This document shows, piece after piece, positions 16,949-24,666 of a stretch of DNA of 44,011 nucleotides. Origin of the DNA: Chloroflexota bacterium. Lineage in GTDB: Bacteria; Chloroflexota; Anaerolineae; Aggregatilineales; Phototrophicaceae. Made by a program: the position numbers and the translations under genes. Within the stretch, counting starts at the first letter, position 1, and each line of letters opens with the position of its first letter. Where the stretch lies: contig VXLV01000067.1 in NCBI GenBank assembly GCA_009841405.1, positions 1-44,011 on the forward strand. The letters run 5' to 3'. The notes under the pieces are model-generated. The model saw only the letters and a program-made list of their open reading frames with translations, was not told the DNA's origin and ran no database searches.

Positions 16949-17527
16949 ATGCCCTACATCAAACAGATCACCATCGACCGCGCCAGCGGCCTGCTCAAGC
17001 GCGAGCTGGAAAAGGCGATCGCCCGCGCCGGGCGCGTCTGGAATATCGTCCAGATCATGTCGCTCAACCCCCGCGTCATGAAAGCATCGATGGACATGTA
17101 CGGCGCGACCATGTTCGCCGAGTCGCCCCTGTCGCGGCAACAGCGCGAAATGCTGGCGGTAGTCGTCAGTAAGGTAAACCATTGCGACTACTGAATTCAG
17201 TCGCACGCGCATGACCTCCGGGCCGAGGTCGAAGGATTTGAAGACGAGGCGGCGGCCGATGCCTTCGTTCACGCCATCGCGCGCGACTGGCGGGGCGCCC
17301 GGCTGAGCGCGGCCGATCAAGCGCTCTGCGCCTACGCTGAGAAGCTAACGCGGCAGCCGGACGCCATGCGCGAAGCCGAAATCAGCCAACTGCGCGCGGC
17401 CGGCCTGGACGATGTCGCCATCCACGACGCCACGCAGATTATCGGCTTCTTCAACTACATCAATCGCGTCGCCGACGCGCTGGGCGTCGAGCGCGAGGAC
17501 TTCATCCACCCCTGGGGCCGAAGCTAG
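16949..17527 (+). CDS. AhpD-like peroxidase-related selenoprotein (CxxU), in-frame UGA
   Basis: Read with UGA at 17192-17194 as selenocysteine, this is one 192-residue protein of the carboxymuconolactone decarboxylase/AhpD superfamily, peroxidase-related branch. The N-half is MPYIKQITIDRASG...NIVQIMSLNPRVMKAS...LSRQQREMLAVVVSKVNHCDY, then Sec82, then IQSHAHDLRAEV and a full C-half ending FFNYINRVADALGVEREDFIHPWGRS with TAG. The redox motif is C79-D-Y-U82-xxx-H86, where ordinary family members have CxYCxxxH. Both halves align in one frame without a frameshift. A perfect hairpin begins 18 nt after the UGA. The likely role is thiol/selenol peroxide reduction or disulfide exchange. A gene finder would call 81 residues ending at the UGA, or a pseudogene. 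Confidence 0.9.
17192..17194 (+). other. Selenocysteine UGA codon in AhpD-like gene
   Basis: TGA at codon 82, at the position of the second Cys of the family CxxC motif. The reading frame continues for 110 codons to a TAG. Confidence 0.88.
17213..17230 (+). promoter_or_regulatory. Candidate bacterial SECIS hairpin
   Basis: GACCTC (17213-17218) and GAGGTC (17225-17230) form a perfect 6-bp stem with loop CGGGCC. The apical loop begins 24 nt after the UGA, inside the range known for bacterial SECIS elements, and has G at its second position. It lies within the coding frame, as expected. Confidence 0.75.
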
Positions 17528-17792
17528 CGGCATTCGCTTGTCACTCGTGGCCGATTGGCAAGTCCCCCATACATTGTCTCTGCCACGCCGGCTCATTGCT
17601 TAGCCAGCGCTATGGCGGCGTTGGTTCGGCGCTCATCAGCCCGGGCTATTCTTGAGTGGACGGGGCGTCCTTGCCCGCGAAAATATCGCCCACGCGTCAG
17701 ACCTGATATATACTGTGAAAGAAACCTATATTGCAATTCATCAACATTTATACACATAATGCAGTATACATAGCAAGCAGTCTTGCAGATTG
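17528..17792. other. Intergenic stretch
   Basis: No convincing gene. The right part is AT-rich with TATATACTG near 17706 and CAGTATACAT near 17761 as a loose inverted repeat, and may hold a promoter for the small gene that follows. Confidence 0.4.
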
Positions 17793-17825
17793 ATGATATC
17801 CGAACCGCGACAGTTGAGAATCCCG

Positions 17826-18188
17826 ATGCCCATAACAGTAGATTGGAATGACCGAGCCAGGGCCTTCATCAAATGCGAATTCAGCGATCCCTGGTCCCTG
17901 GATCAATTTATTGAAGCGCGCAAAACGTGGTACCGCATGATCAAATCCGCCGATCATCACGTGCCGATTGTGCTCGACATGCGCGAAACCTACGAAGCGC
18001 CGGCCGGCGCGCTCCGGCACTTCTCCGCCATTCATCGCACGCCGCACCCGCGGCAAGGACAGCTGTACGTGCTGGGGCTGAACCCGCCATATCGACAGTT
18101 GGCGCCTTATATCTTCCGCTGCCAGGATGGCGCTGAGCATTCCGTTCGGCTGGTGGATTCCATAGAGTGCGTTAGCCTGGCCCCCTAA
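17826..18188 (+). CDS. Hypothetical protein, 120 residues
   Basis: I do not recognise this gene with certainty. The protein (MPITVDWNDRARAFIKCEFSDPWSLDQFIEARKTWYRMI...) has the alternating strand-helix pattern with a VPIVLDMRE strand in the middle that recalls STAS-like domains, which bind partner proteins in regulatory or transport systems; this resemblance is loose. It has no signal peptide or membrane segment. In-frame starts also exist at 17790 (TTG) and 17793 (ATG); none has a strong ribosome binding site, and 17826 gives the most protein-like N-terminus. The upstream DNA is AT-rich. Confidence 0.6.
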   Translation: MPITVDWNDRARAFIKCEFSDPWSLDQFIEARKTWYRMIKSADHHVPIVLDMRETYEAPAGALRHFSAIHRTPHPRQGQLYVLGLNPPYRQLAPYIFRCQDGAEHSVRLVDSIECVSLAP

Positions 18189-18302
18189 TGGCATCGCCGC
18201 TGCGCTCACCCGGCAACCTCGCAATGCGCAAGAATCAGAGTGTTTGCTCCGCCGCGATAGTCTATCATGGGGTCGTTGATATAGAAGCGGGGGAAGATTC
18301 GG

Positions 18303-19178
18303 ATGACGACGAGCGCGAGCGCGGAACGAGCGGACCTAATCAAGCAAGTCTGCGCTTACTTGCAGGATATCCATCCGCAGACCGCCAGCCTGCAGGAATT
18401 GGGCGAGCGCTTCCATATCAGCCCCTTTCACTTACAGCGGAGCTTCAAGGCCGGCGCCGGCATCACGCCGCGGCAATTCGCCGACAGCTTGCGCCTTGAG
18501 GATTTCAAAGCGCAGGTCCGGGGCGGCGAGCGCATCACTGACGCCATTCATGCTGTCGGTTATGGTTCGTCCAGCCGACTCTACGAACGCAGCGATGAGA
18601 AGCTGGGTATGACCCCTTCTACTTACAGAAAAGGCGGTTCCGGCATGACGATCTTTTACAGCGCCGTAAGTTGTCCGCTGGGCTGGCTGCTGGTCGCGGC
18701 CACCGAGCGCGGCGTCTGCAAGGTCAGCCTGGGCGATGCGCCGCAGCCGCTGATTGAGCATTTGGCCGCCGAATTCCCCGCTGCCGAGCGCCTGCGCGAT
18801 GACGACGGCGTCGGCTATTGGTCGGGGCGGATTATCGCCTACCTGGAAGGCTGGCAGCCGGATATCAACCTGCCGCTGGACCTGCGCGCGACCGCCTTTC
18901 AACTGAAGGTCTGGCGGGAGTTGCAGGCTATTCCCCTTGGGGAGACGCGCAGCTACAGCGAGGTCGCGGCTGCCATCGGCCAGCCCAGCGCCAGCCGCGC
19001 CGTGGCCAATGCCTGCGCCAGGAATCCGGTCGCGCTCGTGATACCCTGCCACCGCATCATCCGCGCTGACAAGGGTCTGGGCGGCTACCGTTGGGGCATC
19101 GAGCGCAAGCGCGCGCTGCTCGAGCGGGAGCGTCAGTATCGCGAATCGGGCCGGGCATCCGCCGACTCGGCTGGCTGA
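18303..19178 (+). CDS. Ada-like AraC HTH / O6-methylguanine-DNA methyltransferase fusion
   Basis: A 291-residue fusion of an AraC-type DNA-binding domain (about 10-105; LQELGERFHISPFHLQRSFKAGAGITPRQFA and GYGSSSRLYERSDEKLGMTPSTYRKGG) with an MGMT domain (about 113-280). The active site is PCHRII with acceptor Cys249, and the domain has ATAFQLKVWRELQAIPLGETRSYSEVAAAIGQPSASRAVANA. It transfers O6-alkyl groups from guanine to itself and probably regulates alkylation genes. Unlike full Ada it lacks the N-terminal zinc domain whose Cys senses methylphosphotriesters, so any induction signal must come from elsewhere, perhaps from Cys249. The ATG follows GGGGAAG at a suitable distance. Confidence 0.9.
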   Translation: MTTSASAERADLIKQVCAYLQDIHPQTASLQELGERFHISPFHLQRSFKAGAGITPRQFADSLRLEDFKAQVRGGERITDAIHAVGYGSSSRLYERSDEKLGMTPSTYRKGGSGMTIFYSAVSCPLGWLLVAATERGVCKVSLGDAPQPLIEHLAAEFPAAERLRDDDGVGYWSGRIIAYLEGWQPDINLPLDLRATAFQLKVWRELQAIPLGETRSYSEVAAAIGQPSASRAVANACARNPVALVIPCHRIIRADKGLGGYRWGIERKRALLERERQYRESGRASADSAG

Positions 19179-19267
19179 GCGGCGCCCCTTGCGCCCGCCG
19201 GTTACTTGCACCTGTCGAATATTCCAGTAACATAAAATATAAATGACCTGTTCTACGGAGGAAATGT

Positions 19268-19939
19268 ATGTCAATCCGGAATCTACATATTCTGATACTC
19301 GTCAGCGTCGCCTATGTGGCGGCGCAAATGGTGGCGGACATTTCTAATTTGCGCGACCTGGCTTTGTTCGGCTTCGGCGTAAGCGCCTTTTCTATCGCCT
19401 ATCCGCTGACATTCACCCTGCGCGATATGGCGCACAAGCTGGCCGGGCCGCATGTGGCGCGCACGCTGATCTTCGCGTCCGCCGCGATCTACCTCATTGG
19501 GCAAGCCTTCTTCGCCATTATCGCCGGCATGCCGCCGGAGATGACGGCTGACGAAAGCGCGGCGCTGGGTGCGTTGCTCACGCCGGAATGGCGATTCTTG
19601 CTGGCGGCTGTCGTCGCCACGGTCGTATCGCAACTGGTCGACACCGAAGTCTACACGCGCTGGCTGGATCGCTTTGGCGGCGAACATCAGTGGGGGCGCG
19701 TGCTCGTCAGCAACGCCGTCGGCATCCCGCTTGACCGCGCGCTCTTCCTGCTGATCGCCTTTGCCGGCGCATCGTCAGGCGATGAGTTGTGGACGATGTT
19801 CTGGGGCGCGACGATCGTGCGCCTGGTCTTCGGCATCGTCTCGATTCCGGGCATCTACCTGGTCGAGGAGCATTCGCAAGACTGGGAGAAAATGTCCGGC
19901 ATCACGCACAGCGACCCGCCCTCCTTCTCGCACGCCTAG
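19268..19939 (+). CDS. VUT family (YhhQ-like) transporter, copy 1
   Basis: A 223-residue integral membrane protein of the VUT/YhhQ family, linked in other bacteria to uptake of queuosine precursors. Six hydrophobic segments are visible. Family features are YPLTFTLRDMAHKLAG in the first loop, VVSQLVDTEVYTRWLDR, WGRVLVSNAVGIPLDRALFLLIAF and the last segment LVFGIVSIPGIYLVEEH. A clear Shine-Dalgarno (GGAGGAAA) precedes the ATG. A paralogue follows on the same strand, so this is a tandem duplication. The substrate is inferred only from the family. Confidence 0.88.
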   Translation: MSIRNLHILILVSVAYVAAQMVADISNLRDLALFGFGVSAFSIAYPLTFTLRDMAHKLAGPHVARTLIFASAAIYLIGQAFFAIIAGMPPEMTADESAALGALLTPEWRFLLAAVVATVVSQLVDTEVYTRWLDRFGGEHQWGRVLVSNAVGIPLDRALFLLIAFAGASSGDELWTMFWGATIVRLVFGIVSIPGIYLVEEHSQDWEKMSGITHSDPPSFSHA

Positions 19940-20090
19940 CCCGGAGGATTTGGACGGACTGCGCCATTCGCGAATCCGCATTTGCTTTCCGCTGCGTCCC
20001 TCTGGTCGGGCGCGGCGGTTTTCTTTTTCTTCGGCAGGCAGTCGATTCTGCTATACTGGCGCAGATCCACACAGCAATTGAGGAGAGCCA

Positions 20091-20714
20091 ATGACCCAGC
20101 GATCGCTGCAAACCCTGGTCGTCGTCGCGGTGCTGTACGTGGCGGCGCAGATGCTGGCCGATATCACCGCGCTGCGGATCTTGTCCATCGCCGGCTTGAG
20201 CATCAGCGGCGGCACGCTGATCTACCCGATCACCTTTACGCTGCGCGACCTGGTGCACAAGGTCTCTTCCGCCAGCATCGCGCGCATCCTGATTTTCGCT
20301 TCGGCCGGCATCAATCTCTTCATGGCCGGCCTGTTCTGGCTGGTTTCGGAATTGCCCGCTGACCCCAAAGTCGGGCCGCAGACGGAATTCGGTCTGGTGC
20401 TGGCGCCGGTCTTCCGCATCGCCATCGCCTCGATTATCGCCGAGGTCGTCTCCGAGCTGATCGACACCGAGATGTACGAGGTCTGGGTGCGGCGTTACGC
20501 GCAGCGCTGGCAGTGGGGCCGCGTGCTGGCGAGCAACGCGGTCAGCGTGCCGGTGGATACGGCGCTCTTCACCGTGCTGGCATTCTGGGGCGTGCTCTCG
20601 AGCGAGGTGATGCTGGGGCTGTTCGTATCGAATATGCTGGTCAAGTTCGCTGTGACCTTCGTGTCGATTCCGGGCATCTACCTGGTCAAGGAGCAACGGC
20701 CGGAGTTGGCTTAG
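20091..20714 (+). CDS. VUT family (YhhQ-like) transporter, copy 2
   Basis: A 207-residue paralogue of the preceding gene with the same order of motifs: YVAAQMLADITALRILSI, YPITFTLRDLVHKVSSAS, VVSELIDTEMYEVWVRR, WGRVLASNAVSVPVDTALFTVLAFWG and VSIPGIYLVKE. The replacement of PLDRALF by PVDTALF and of the loop before the fourth segment suggests a different substrate from copy 1, for example another 7-deazaguanine. A Shine-Dalgarno AGGAGA precedes the ATG, and CTATACTGG about 40 bases upstream may be a -10 box, so it may have its own promoter. Confidence 0.87.
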   Translation: MTQRSLQTLVVVAVLYVAAQMLADITALRILSIAGLSISGGTLIYPITFTLRDLVHKVSSASIARILIFASAGINLFMAGLFWLVSELPADPKVGPQTEFGLVLAPVFRIAIASIIAEVVSELIDTEMYEVWVRRYAQRWQWGRVLASNAVSVPVDTALFTVLAFWGVLSSEVMLGLFVSNMLVKFAVTFVSIPGIYLVKEQRPELA

Positions 20715-20768
20715 CCATTTCAGCACGTCAACGTAAATCTTGCAAATCTCGTCCCAAACAACTTTCTC

Positions 20769-20937
20769 TTACCACAGAGGAAAATGAGGATACACAGAGG
20801 ACACAGAGGGTCTTGTATGGTTACGATTTTGCCGCGTTGTTAACGGCCATCCAGCAAACGAGAACTTTCGCTGTCACAAAATTGCTTCGTTGCTTTTCTC
20901 GGTGTCCTCTGTGTATCCTCTGAGTTCTCTGTGGTAA
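20769..20937. mobile_element. MITE-like element with 40-bp terminal inverted repeats
   Basis: The left arm (20769-20808) starts TTACCACAGAGGAAAATGAG and the right arm (20898-20937) is its reverse complement at 34 of 40 positions, with all but one mismatch confined to positions 12-17. About 89 bases lie between them, without an ORF. The arms are of the CACAGAGG repeat type seen singly elsewhere in the window. No target-site duplication was obvious. It follows the VUT genes and precedes the end of the convergent propeller gene. Confidence 0.75.
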
Positions 20938-20988
20938 GTGTTTGTGTGACTTGCTTTGGGATGATTTCGTGTCTCTGTGGCTAACGCC

Positions 20989-21870
20989 CTACCCCCGCCA
21001 CCAAGCCAGGGCGTCGGCGTCGTCCTCGCCCAGCGCCAGCCGGCTCAGCGCGCCGGTCGCGACATCGACGCGCATGATGCGCGACACGCCATCGACTGAA
21101 CGCGCGAAGGTGACCGCGCGCCCATCGGGCGTCCACTTGGGCCGGCTGTCGTAGCGCGGGTCAATCACCAGCGGCGTGACCTCGCCCGTCTCCAATTCCA
21201 GCACATAAATCGCCGAAGCGCCGTCGCGACCCGACGCGAAAACGATCCGCCGCCCATCGGGCGACCAATCGGGCGAAGTATCGGGCGCGCGGTGCGTGGT
21301 CAGCTGCTGCAGCGCGCGCGACTCCAGCTCGATGCGATAGAGGTCCCAGCCGTCGCCGCGATTGGAACTGAAGACGAGCGACCGGCTGTCGGGGGACCAG
21401 GCCGGCTCGCGGTCGCCGGCGCTGCTGGCGGTGATGCGCTGCTTGTCACTGCCGTCGGGCCGGATGATGTAGATATTGTTGTCGCCCTCGCGGTTGCTGG
21501 CGAAGGCGATCCAGTCCCCGTCGGGCGACCAGGCCGGCGACTCGGCGATGGCGACGGATTCGGTCAGCCGCCGGGTCTCTCCGCTGCGCAAGTCGTGCGT
21601 GACGATGTCGCTGCCGAAGCGCAGATAAGCGGTCAGCACCAGACGCGCGCCATCGGGCGAGAAGGCGGGGTCGGTGAAGAAGTCGAAATCCAGGCGCTGC
21701 TTGAGTCCGTGGTTAAGGTCTTCCACGATGACGACGGGCAAGCCGGTCTCCAGCGTCATGTAAGCGACCATGGTCGAGGGCAGGGCGATGCCAAGCAACT
21801 GGCGCAGCGCGAACAGAACGAGTATGAGCGCGACGAACAGCGGGAAGAGGACGAGCAGGCTGCGGCGCAT
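20989..21870 (-). CDS. TolB-like beta-propeller (PD40) protein with N-terminal membrane anchor
   Basis: A 293-residue protein with one N-terminal membrane segment (MRRSLLVLFPLFVALILVLFALRQLLG) and then five or so PD40/WD40-like blades, each with PxWSPDGxxIxFxSNRxGxxxIY: AFSPDGARLVL, AWSPDGDWIAFASNREGDNNIYI, AWSPDSRSLVFSSNRGDGWDLYR, DWSPDGRRIVFASGRDGASAIYV, KWTPDGRAVTFARS. The fold binds protein or peptide partners outside the membrane. The frame is open upstream to 22095, but that part overlaps the monooxygenase gene, so the ATG at 21870, five bases after that gene's stop, is chosen. Third gene of a minus-strand operon. Confidence 0.86.
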   Translation of the reverse strand: MRRSLLVLFPLFVALILVLFALRQLLGIALPSTMVAYMTLETGLPVVIVEDLNHGLKQRLDFDFFTDPAFSPDGARLVLTAYLRFGSDIVTHDLRSGETRRLTESVAIAESPAWSPDGDWIAFASNREGDNNIYIIRPDGSDKQRITASSAGDREPAWSPDSRSLVFSSNRGDGWDLYRIELESRALQQLTTHRAPDTSPDWSPDGRRIVFASGRDGASAIYVLELETGEVTPLVIDPRYDSRPKWTPDGRAVTFARSVDGVSRIMRVDVATGALSRLALGEDDADALAWWRG

Positions 21871-21875
21871 GCGGC

Positions 21876-23087
21876 TCAGGCGGCCGCCGCGACAAAGCGC
21901 CGCCGCGCCAGCTGCGTTTGGATCTGCTCGGCGGCGATGCGCGCTTCGGCTGTCATGTTGTAAAAGGCGCCACGCCCCTTGTAGAAGACGCCGACCAGGT
22001 ACAGACCTTCGTGGCCCAGCACCTGCCGGCCGTTGGGATGCTGGCTGACATCGCGCAGTGGCCAGCCGCGCACGCCATTGGGCCCGATATCCCAATCGCA
22101 GCCGGCTTCCTGATAAAACTTCTCGTTGCTAGCTTGCATGTCGATATCGAGATACTGATGCAGGACGGGCAGGAAACCCGTAGCCATGACGACTACATCG
22201 ACTTCGAGATAGCCGCCGTCGGCCAAAGTCACGCCGCGGGCGTCGAATTCAACGGGATGGCGGACTGGCACGACCTGACCCTGGCGCAGGGCGTTGAGCA
22301 GTTCCGGGCCGCGATAGCCGGTGCCGGCGCCGGTATTGGGCGGCGCCTGCCAGACGCCGAAGTCGCCCATATTGTATTTTACCGCGCCGGTCGTTCGCTG
22401 CAGCCATTCGCAGGCGCGCCGTGGCAGCGCCTCGCCCAGCATCATCCAGGCGTGGCGCGGCAGGCCGTAGGGATAACGCGGGCGCAGGTCGACGCCGCTG
22501 CGGATCGACAGCCAGGCGAAGCCGCCCGCCGCGATCTGGCCGGCGGCGACGGCGATGTCGGTGCCGCTGGGCCCGTTGCCCACCACCAGCGTACGCTTGC
22601 CGCGAATCTGGTCGGGATGGCGGAATTCGCGCGAGTGCATGATTTCGCCGGCGAAACGATCCATGCCGGCGATGCGGGGCAGTTGCGGATTGTCGAAGAC
22701 GCCGGTGGCCGGGATGACCGCGCGGTAGCAGTCTGTACCGGCGCTGGTCTCGACTTGCCAGAGGCCGTCGCCCCGGGGCGCGACGCGATAGACTTCGACG
22801 CCGTACTCGATTGGCAGTTGCTGTTCGCCGACCCAGTCGACCAGGTAGCGATAATACTGTTTGGCGGTGGGGTGGACGCCCCAATGTATCGGGAAGCGTT
22901 TGCCGGGCAGCTCGCTGAAGAATCGCGATGTATTCAGGCGCAGGGACGGGTAGAGGCTGTTCCAGGTAGGCGCCAATTGCCGCGTCCGCTCGATGATGCG
23001 GTACTCGATGCCGGCTTGCTCCAGCGCGTAGGCGGCGTTGATGCCGGCCGGGCCCGCGCCGATGATCAGGACATCAGCGCCGGGCAT
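21876..23087 (-). CDS. Flavin-containing monooxygenase-like NAD(P)/FAD oxidoreductase
   Basis: A 403-residue flavoprotein. The FAD-binding GxGxxG is VLIIGAGPAGINAAYALEQAG (residues 6-26), followed by an acidic strand end (YRIIER). The second, NAD(P)H-binding Rossmann motif is LVVGNGPSGTDIAVA. An ATG motif near the C-terminus (VVVMATGFLPVL) and the late LYLVGVFYKGRGAFYNMTAEA complete the fold. RLNTSRFFSELPGKRFP resembles class B monooxygenases (FMO/Baeyer-Villiger/YUCCA-like). It probably hydroxylates or oxygenates a small substrate. The ATG at 23087 overlaps the stop of the upstream TIR-like gene as TGATG, so translation is coupled. Confidence 0.86.
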   Translation of the reverse strand: MPGADVLIIGAGPAGINAAYALEQAGIEYRIIERTRQLAPTWNSLYPSLRLNTSRFFSELPGKRFPIHWGVHPTAKQYYRYLVDWVGEQQLPIEYGVEVYRVAPRGDGLWQVETSAGTDCYRAVIPATGVFDNPQLPRIAGMDRFAGEIMHSREFRHPDQIRGKRTLVVGNGPSGTDIAVAAGQIAAGGFAWLSIRSGVDLRPRYPYGLPRHAWMMLGEALPRRACEWLQRTTGAVKYNMGDFGVWQAPPNTGAGTGYRGPELLNALRQGQVVPVRHPVEFDARGVTLADGGYLEVDVVVMATGFLPVLHQYLDIDMQASNEKFYQEAGCDWDIGPNGVRGWPLRDVSQHPNGRQVLGHEGLYLVGVFYKGRGAFYNMTAEARIAAEQIQTQLARRRFVAAAA

Positions 23088-23707
23088 CAGCCCGCCTGCC
23101 TCGCCAGCGCAGTGGCCGTCTCGCGGATGTAATAGAAGAGGCGTGTCGGCGCCGCTTGGTGGGTGGCGGCGAAGTTCAGCGCGTCTTCGGTTGTTCGCGG
23201 CTGCACGGCTTCCAGGGTCGCGCGGATCAAGCCGTCGATCCACTCGGCTTGAAATGTCGCTTCCTCGTTGTATTCGGCGACCGGGAAGGCGATAAGCCCG
23301 CTGGACATGGTGATGATTGCGATGCCAAAAACCAGCGCCGCCAGCAGCGCCATGGCCGCGAGCGCGCGGCGATTGGCGCGGCGCAAGGCGGCCTGCGAGG
23401 TCTTGGCGCGCGCCACATGCGCCAGCAAGCGCTCGCGGCTGTAGGCGCGGCTGAAATCCAGCGCCGCCATGTTAGACGTGGCGCCAAATGCCGGCGGCAG
23501 GCCCGTCCCGTCGGCCAGAATCGGCAGGATGCGCTCGCCGGTTGCCTGGGCGTCCGCCAATTCGGCTTGAACCAGCGGGTCGGCAGTGGACGCCGCCGAC
23601 ACGAGCACGATCAGCAGGGGCGGCCCCGGCTCAAGCGCGCCGGCCAAGTCGTCGCGGATGCGCTCGGCGAGCGCTTTCTGCTCTTCGCTGTAGGTGATTC
23701 GGATCAT
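23087..23707 (-). CDS. TIR-like domain membrane protein
   Basis: A 206-residue protein. The first about 100 residues (MIRITYSEEQKALAERIRDDL, then PPLLIVLVSAASTADPLVQAELADAQATGERILPILADG and MAALDFSRAYSRERLLAHV) follow the outline of TIR/TIR_2 domains used in bacterial signalling and defence. A membrane segment lies at about 119-141 (LAAMALLAALVFGIAIITM), followed by an extracytoplasmic tail of about 65 residues. TIR domains may be NADases; the catalytic Glu is not certain here, so this may be a scaffold. It is the first gene of the operon with the monooxygenase and the propeller protein. Confidence 0.7.
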   Translation of the reverse strand: MIRITYSEEQKALAERIRDDLAGALEPGPPLLIVLVSAASTADPLVQAELADAQATGERILPILADGTGLPPAFGATSNMAALDFSRAYSRERLLAHVARAKTSQAALRRANRRALAAMALLAALVFGIAIITMSSGLIAFPVAEYNEEATFQAEWIDGLIRATLEAVQPRTTEDALNFAATHQAAPTRLFYYIRETATALARQAG

Positions 23708-23843
23708 CGGCGCGGGCTTAGCTCGCTATTGTGAAAAATAGTACAAACGATTGTGGCACAGTTACAGCGCGTATCCTAGTATAGATTCCAGCGTGGGCAA
23801 ATGGGCGCGTCGCCGAAACGCCCGCCGGCAAATCTTCACACTC

Positions 23844-23870
23844 GCGGGCGAGCCACTGGCTCGCCCCTAC
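23844..23870. repeat. REP-like palindrome, solo, inverted orientation
   Basis: 27 bases ending TCGCCCCTAC; read on the minus strand it starts GTAGGGGCGA and has centre GCCAGTGGC. It is located in the gap between two minus-strand operons. Confidence 0.88.
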
Positions 23871-23946
23871 ACGTTCCGGCTATGGTTGGAGTTCTGTTCG
23901 TTGGCGCTGACGCGTGGCATTCGGCGCACAACAATTGCCGGAATGT

Positions 23947-24654
23947 TTATGGCGCGGGTATCCAGCGCGTGATGTCCGCGTTCTGGGCGGCCGCCAGGGC
24001 GGCAGGATCGCCGATGGGCAGCCAGAAGGGCGAATCGACCACGGCCACTGTGTGATCGCGGGCGGCCGCGGTCATATAATCGCTGATCTCGTATTCGCCG
24101 CGCGCAGACTTCTCCAGCGCGTAATCGAAGACATCGGCGCGAAATTTGTACCCGCCAATGCTGCACGGCGCCGGGGCGGCATAGCGGCCTTGAGGCGGCT
24201 TCTCGTCAATGGCCTGGAAGGCGCCGGCCCCGTTCTTGACGATCACGCCGTAGCGCTCGTAGTCCAGCCGGCGCGCCGCCAGGATCCCGTAGTCATGCTC
24301 ACTGAGCGCGCCCAGAGCGGCGCGGCTGAAGAGATCGTCGCCGTTGATTACCAGGAAGTCGTCGCTTGTCAGGCGCTCGCGGCAGCAGAGCAGGGCGTGG
24401 CCGGTGCCGAGCGGCCGCGGCGATTGCTCGACCAAGGCGTAATCGGCAAAGACCGTCTGGCGCGCCAAGTAGTCGGCGATCTGCGCCTTGAGGTAATGGA
24501 CCACGATCAGCACGCGCTCGACGATGCCGCGCAGGCTTATCAGCGACCATTCCAGTATCGGGCGGTTTTGCAACTCCAAAAGAGGCTTAGGCGTCGACAG
24601 CGTCAGCGGGCGCATGCGCGTGCCTTCGCCCCCGGCCAGGATTACGCCGTCCAT
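23947..24654 (-). CDS. Sugar-phosphate nucleotidyltransferase
   Basis: A 235-residue NTP_transferase family protein. It begins MDGVILAGGEGTRMRPLTLSTPKPLLELQNRPILEW, the signature of glucose-1-phosphate thymidylyl/uridylyltransferases, with VINGDDLF (metal and sugar site) at about 110 and SIGGYKFRADVFDYALEKSARGEYEISDYM near 175-200. It makes a nucleotide-activated sugar from NTP and a sugar 1-phosphate for glycan synthesis. It lacks a left-handed beta-helix acyltransferase domain. It follows the acidic-protein gene by 12 bases on the same strand, so it is likely in an operon with it and pdxT. Confidence 0.9.
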   Translation of the reverse strand: MDGVILAGGEGTRMRPLTLSTPKPLLELQNRPILEWSLISLRGIVERVLIVVHYLKAQIADYLARQTVFADYALVEQSPRPLGTGHALLCCRERLTSDDFLVINGDDLFSRAALGALSEHDYGILAARRLDYERYGVIVKNGAGAFQAIDEKPPQGRYAAPAPCSIGGYKFRADVFDYALEKSARGEYEISDYMTAAARDHTVAVVDSPFWLPIGDPAALAAAQNADITRWIPAP

Positions 24655-24666
24655 GGCTGCGGCGGG

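Noticed and set aside
16949..17194. An 81-residue truncated AhpD-like pseudogene
   Set aside because: The frame goes on past the TGA with full family similarity, the TGA is at a catalytic Cys, and a SECIS-like hairpin follows. Selenocysteine explains this better than decay.
21918..23132. A 404-codon plus-strand open frame
   Set aside because: Antisense to the flavin monooxygenase, whose FAD and NAD(P) motifs are clear.
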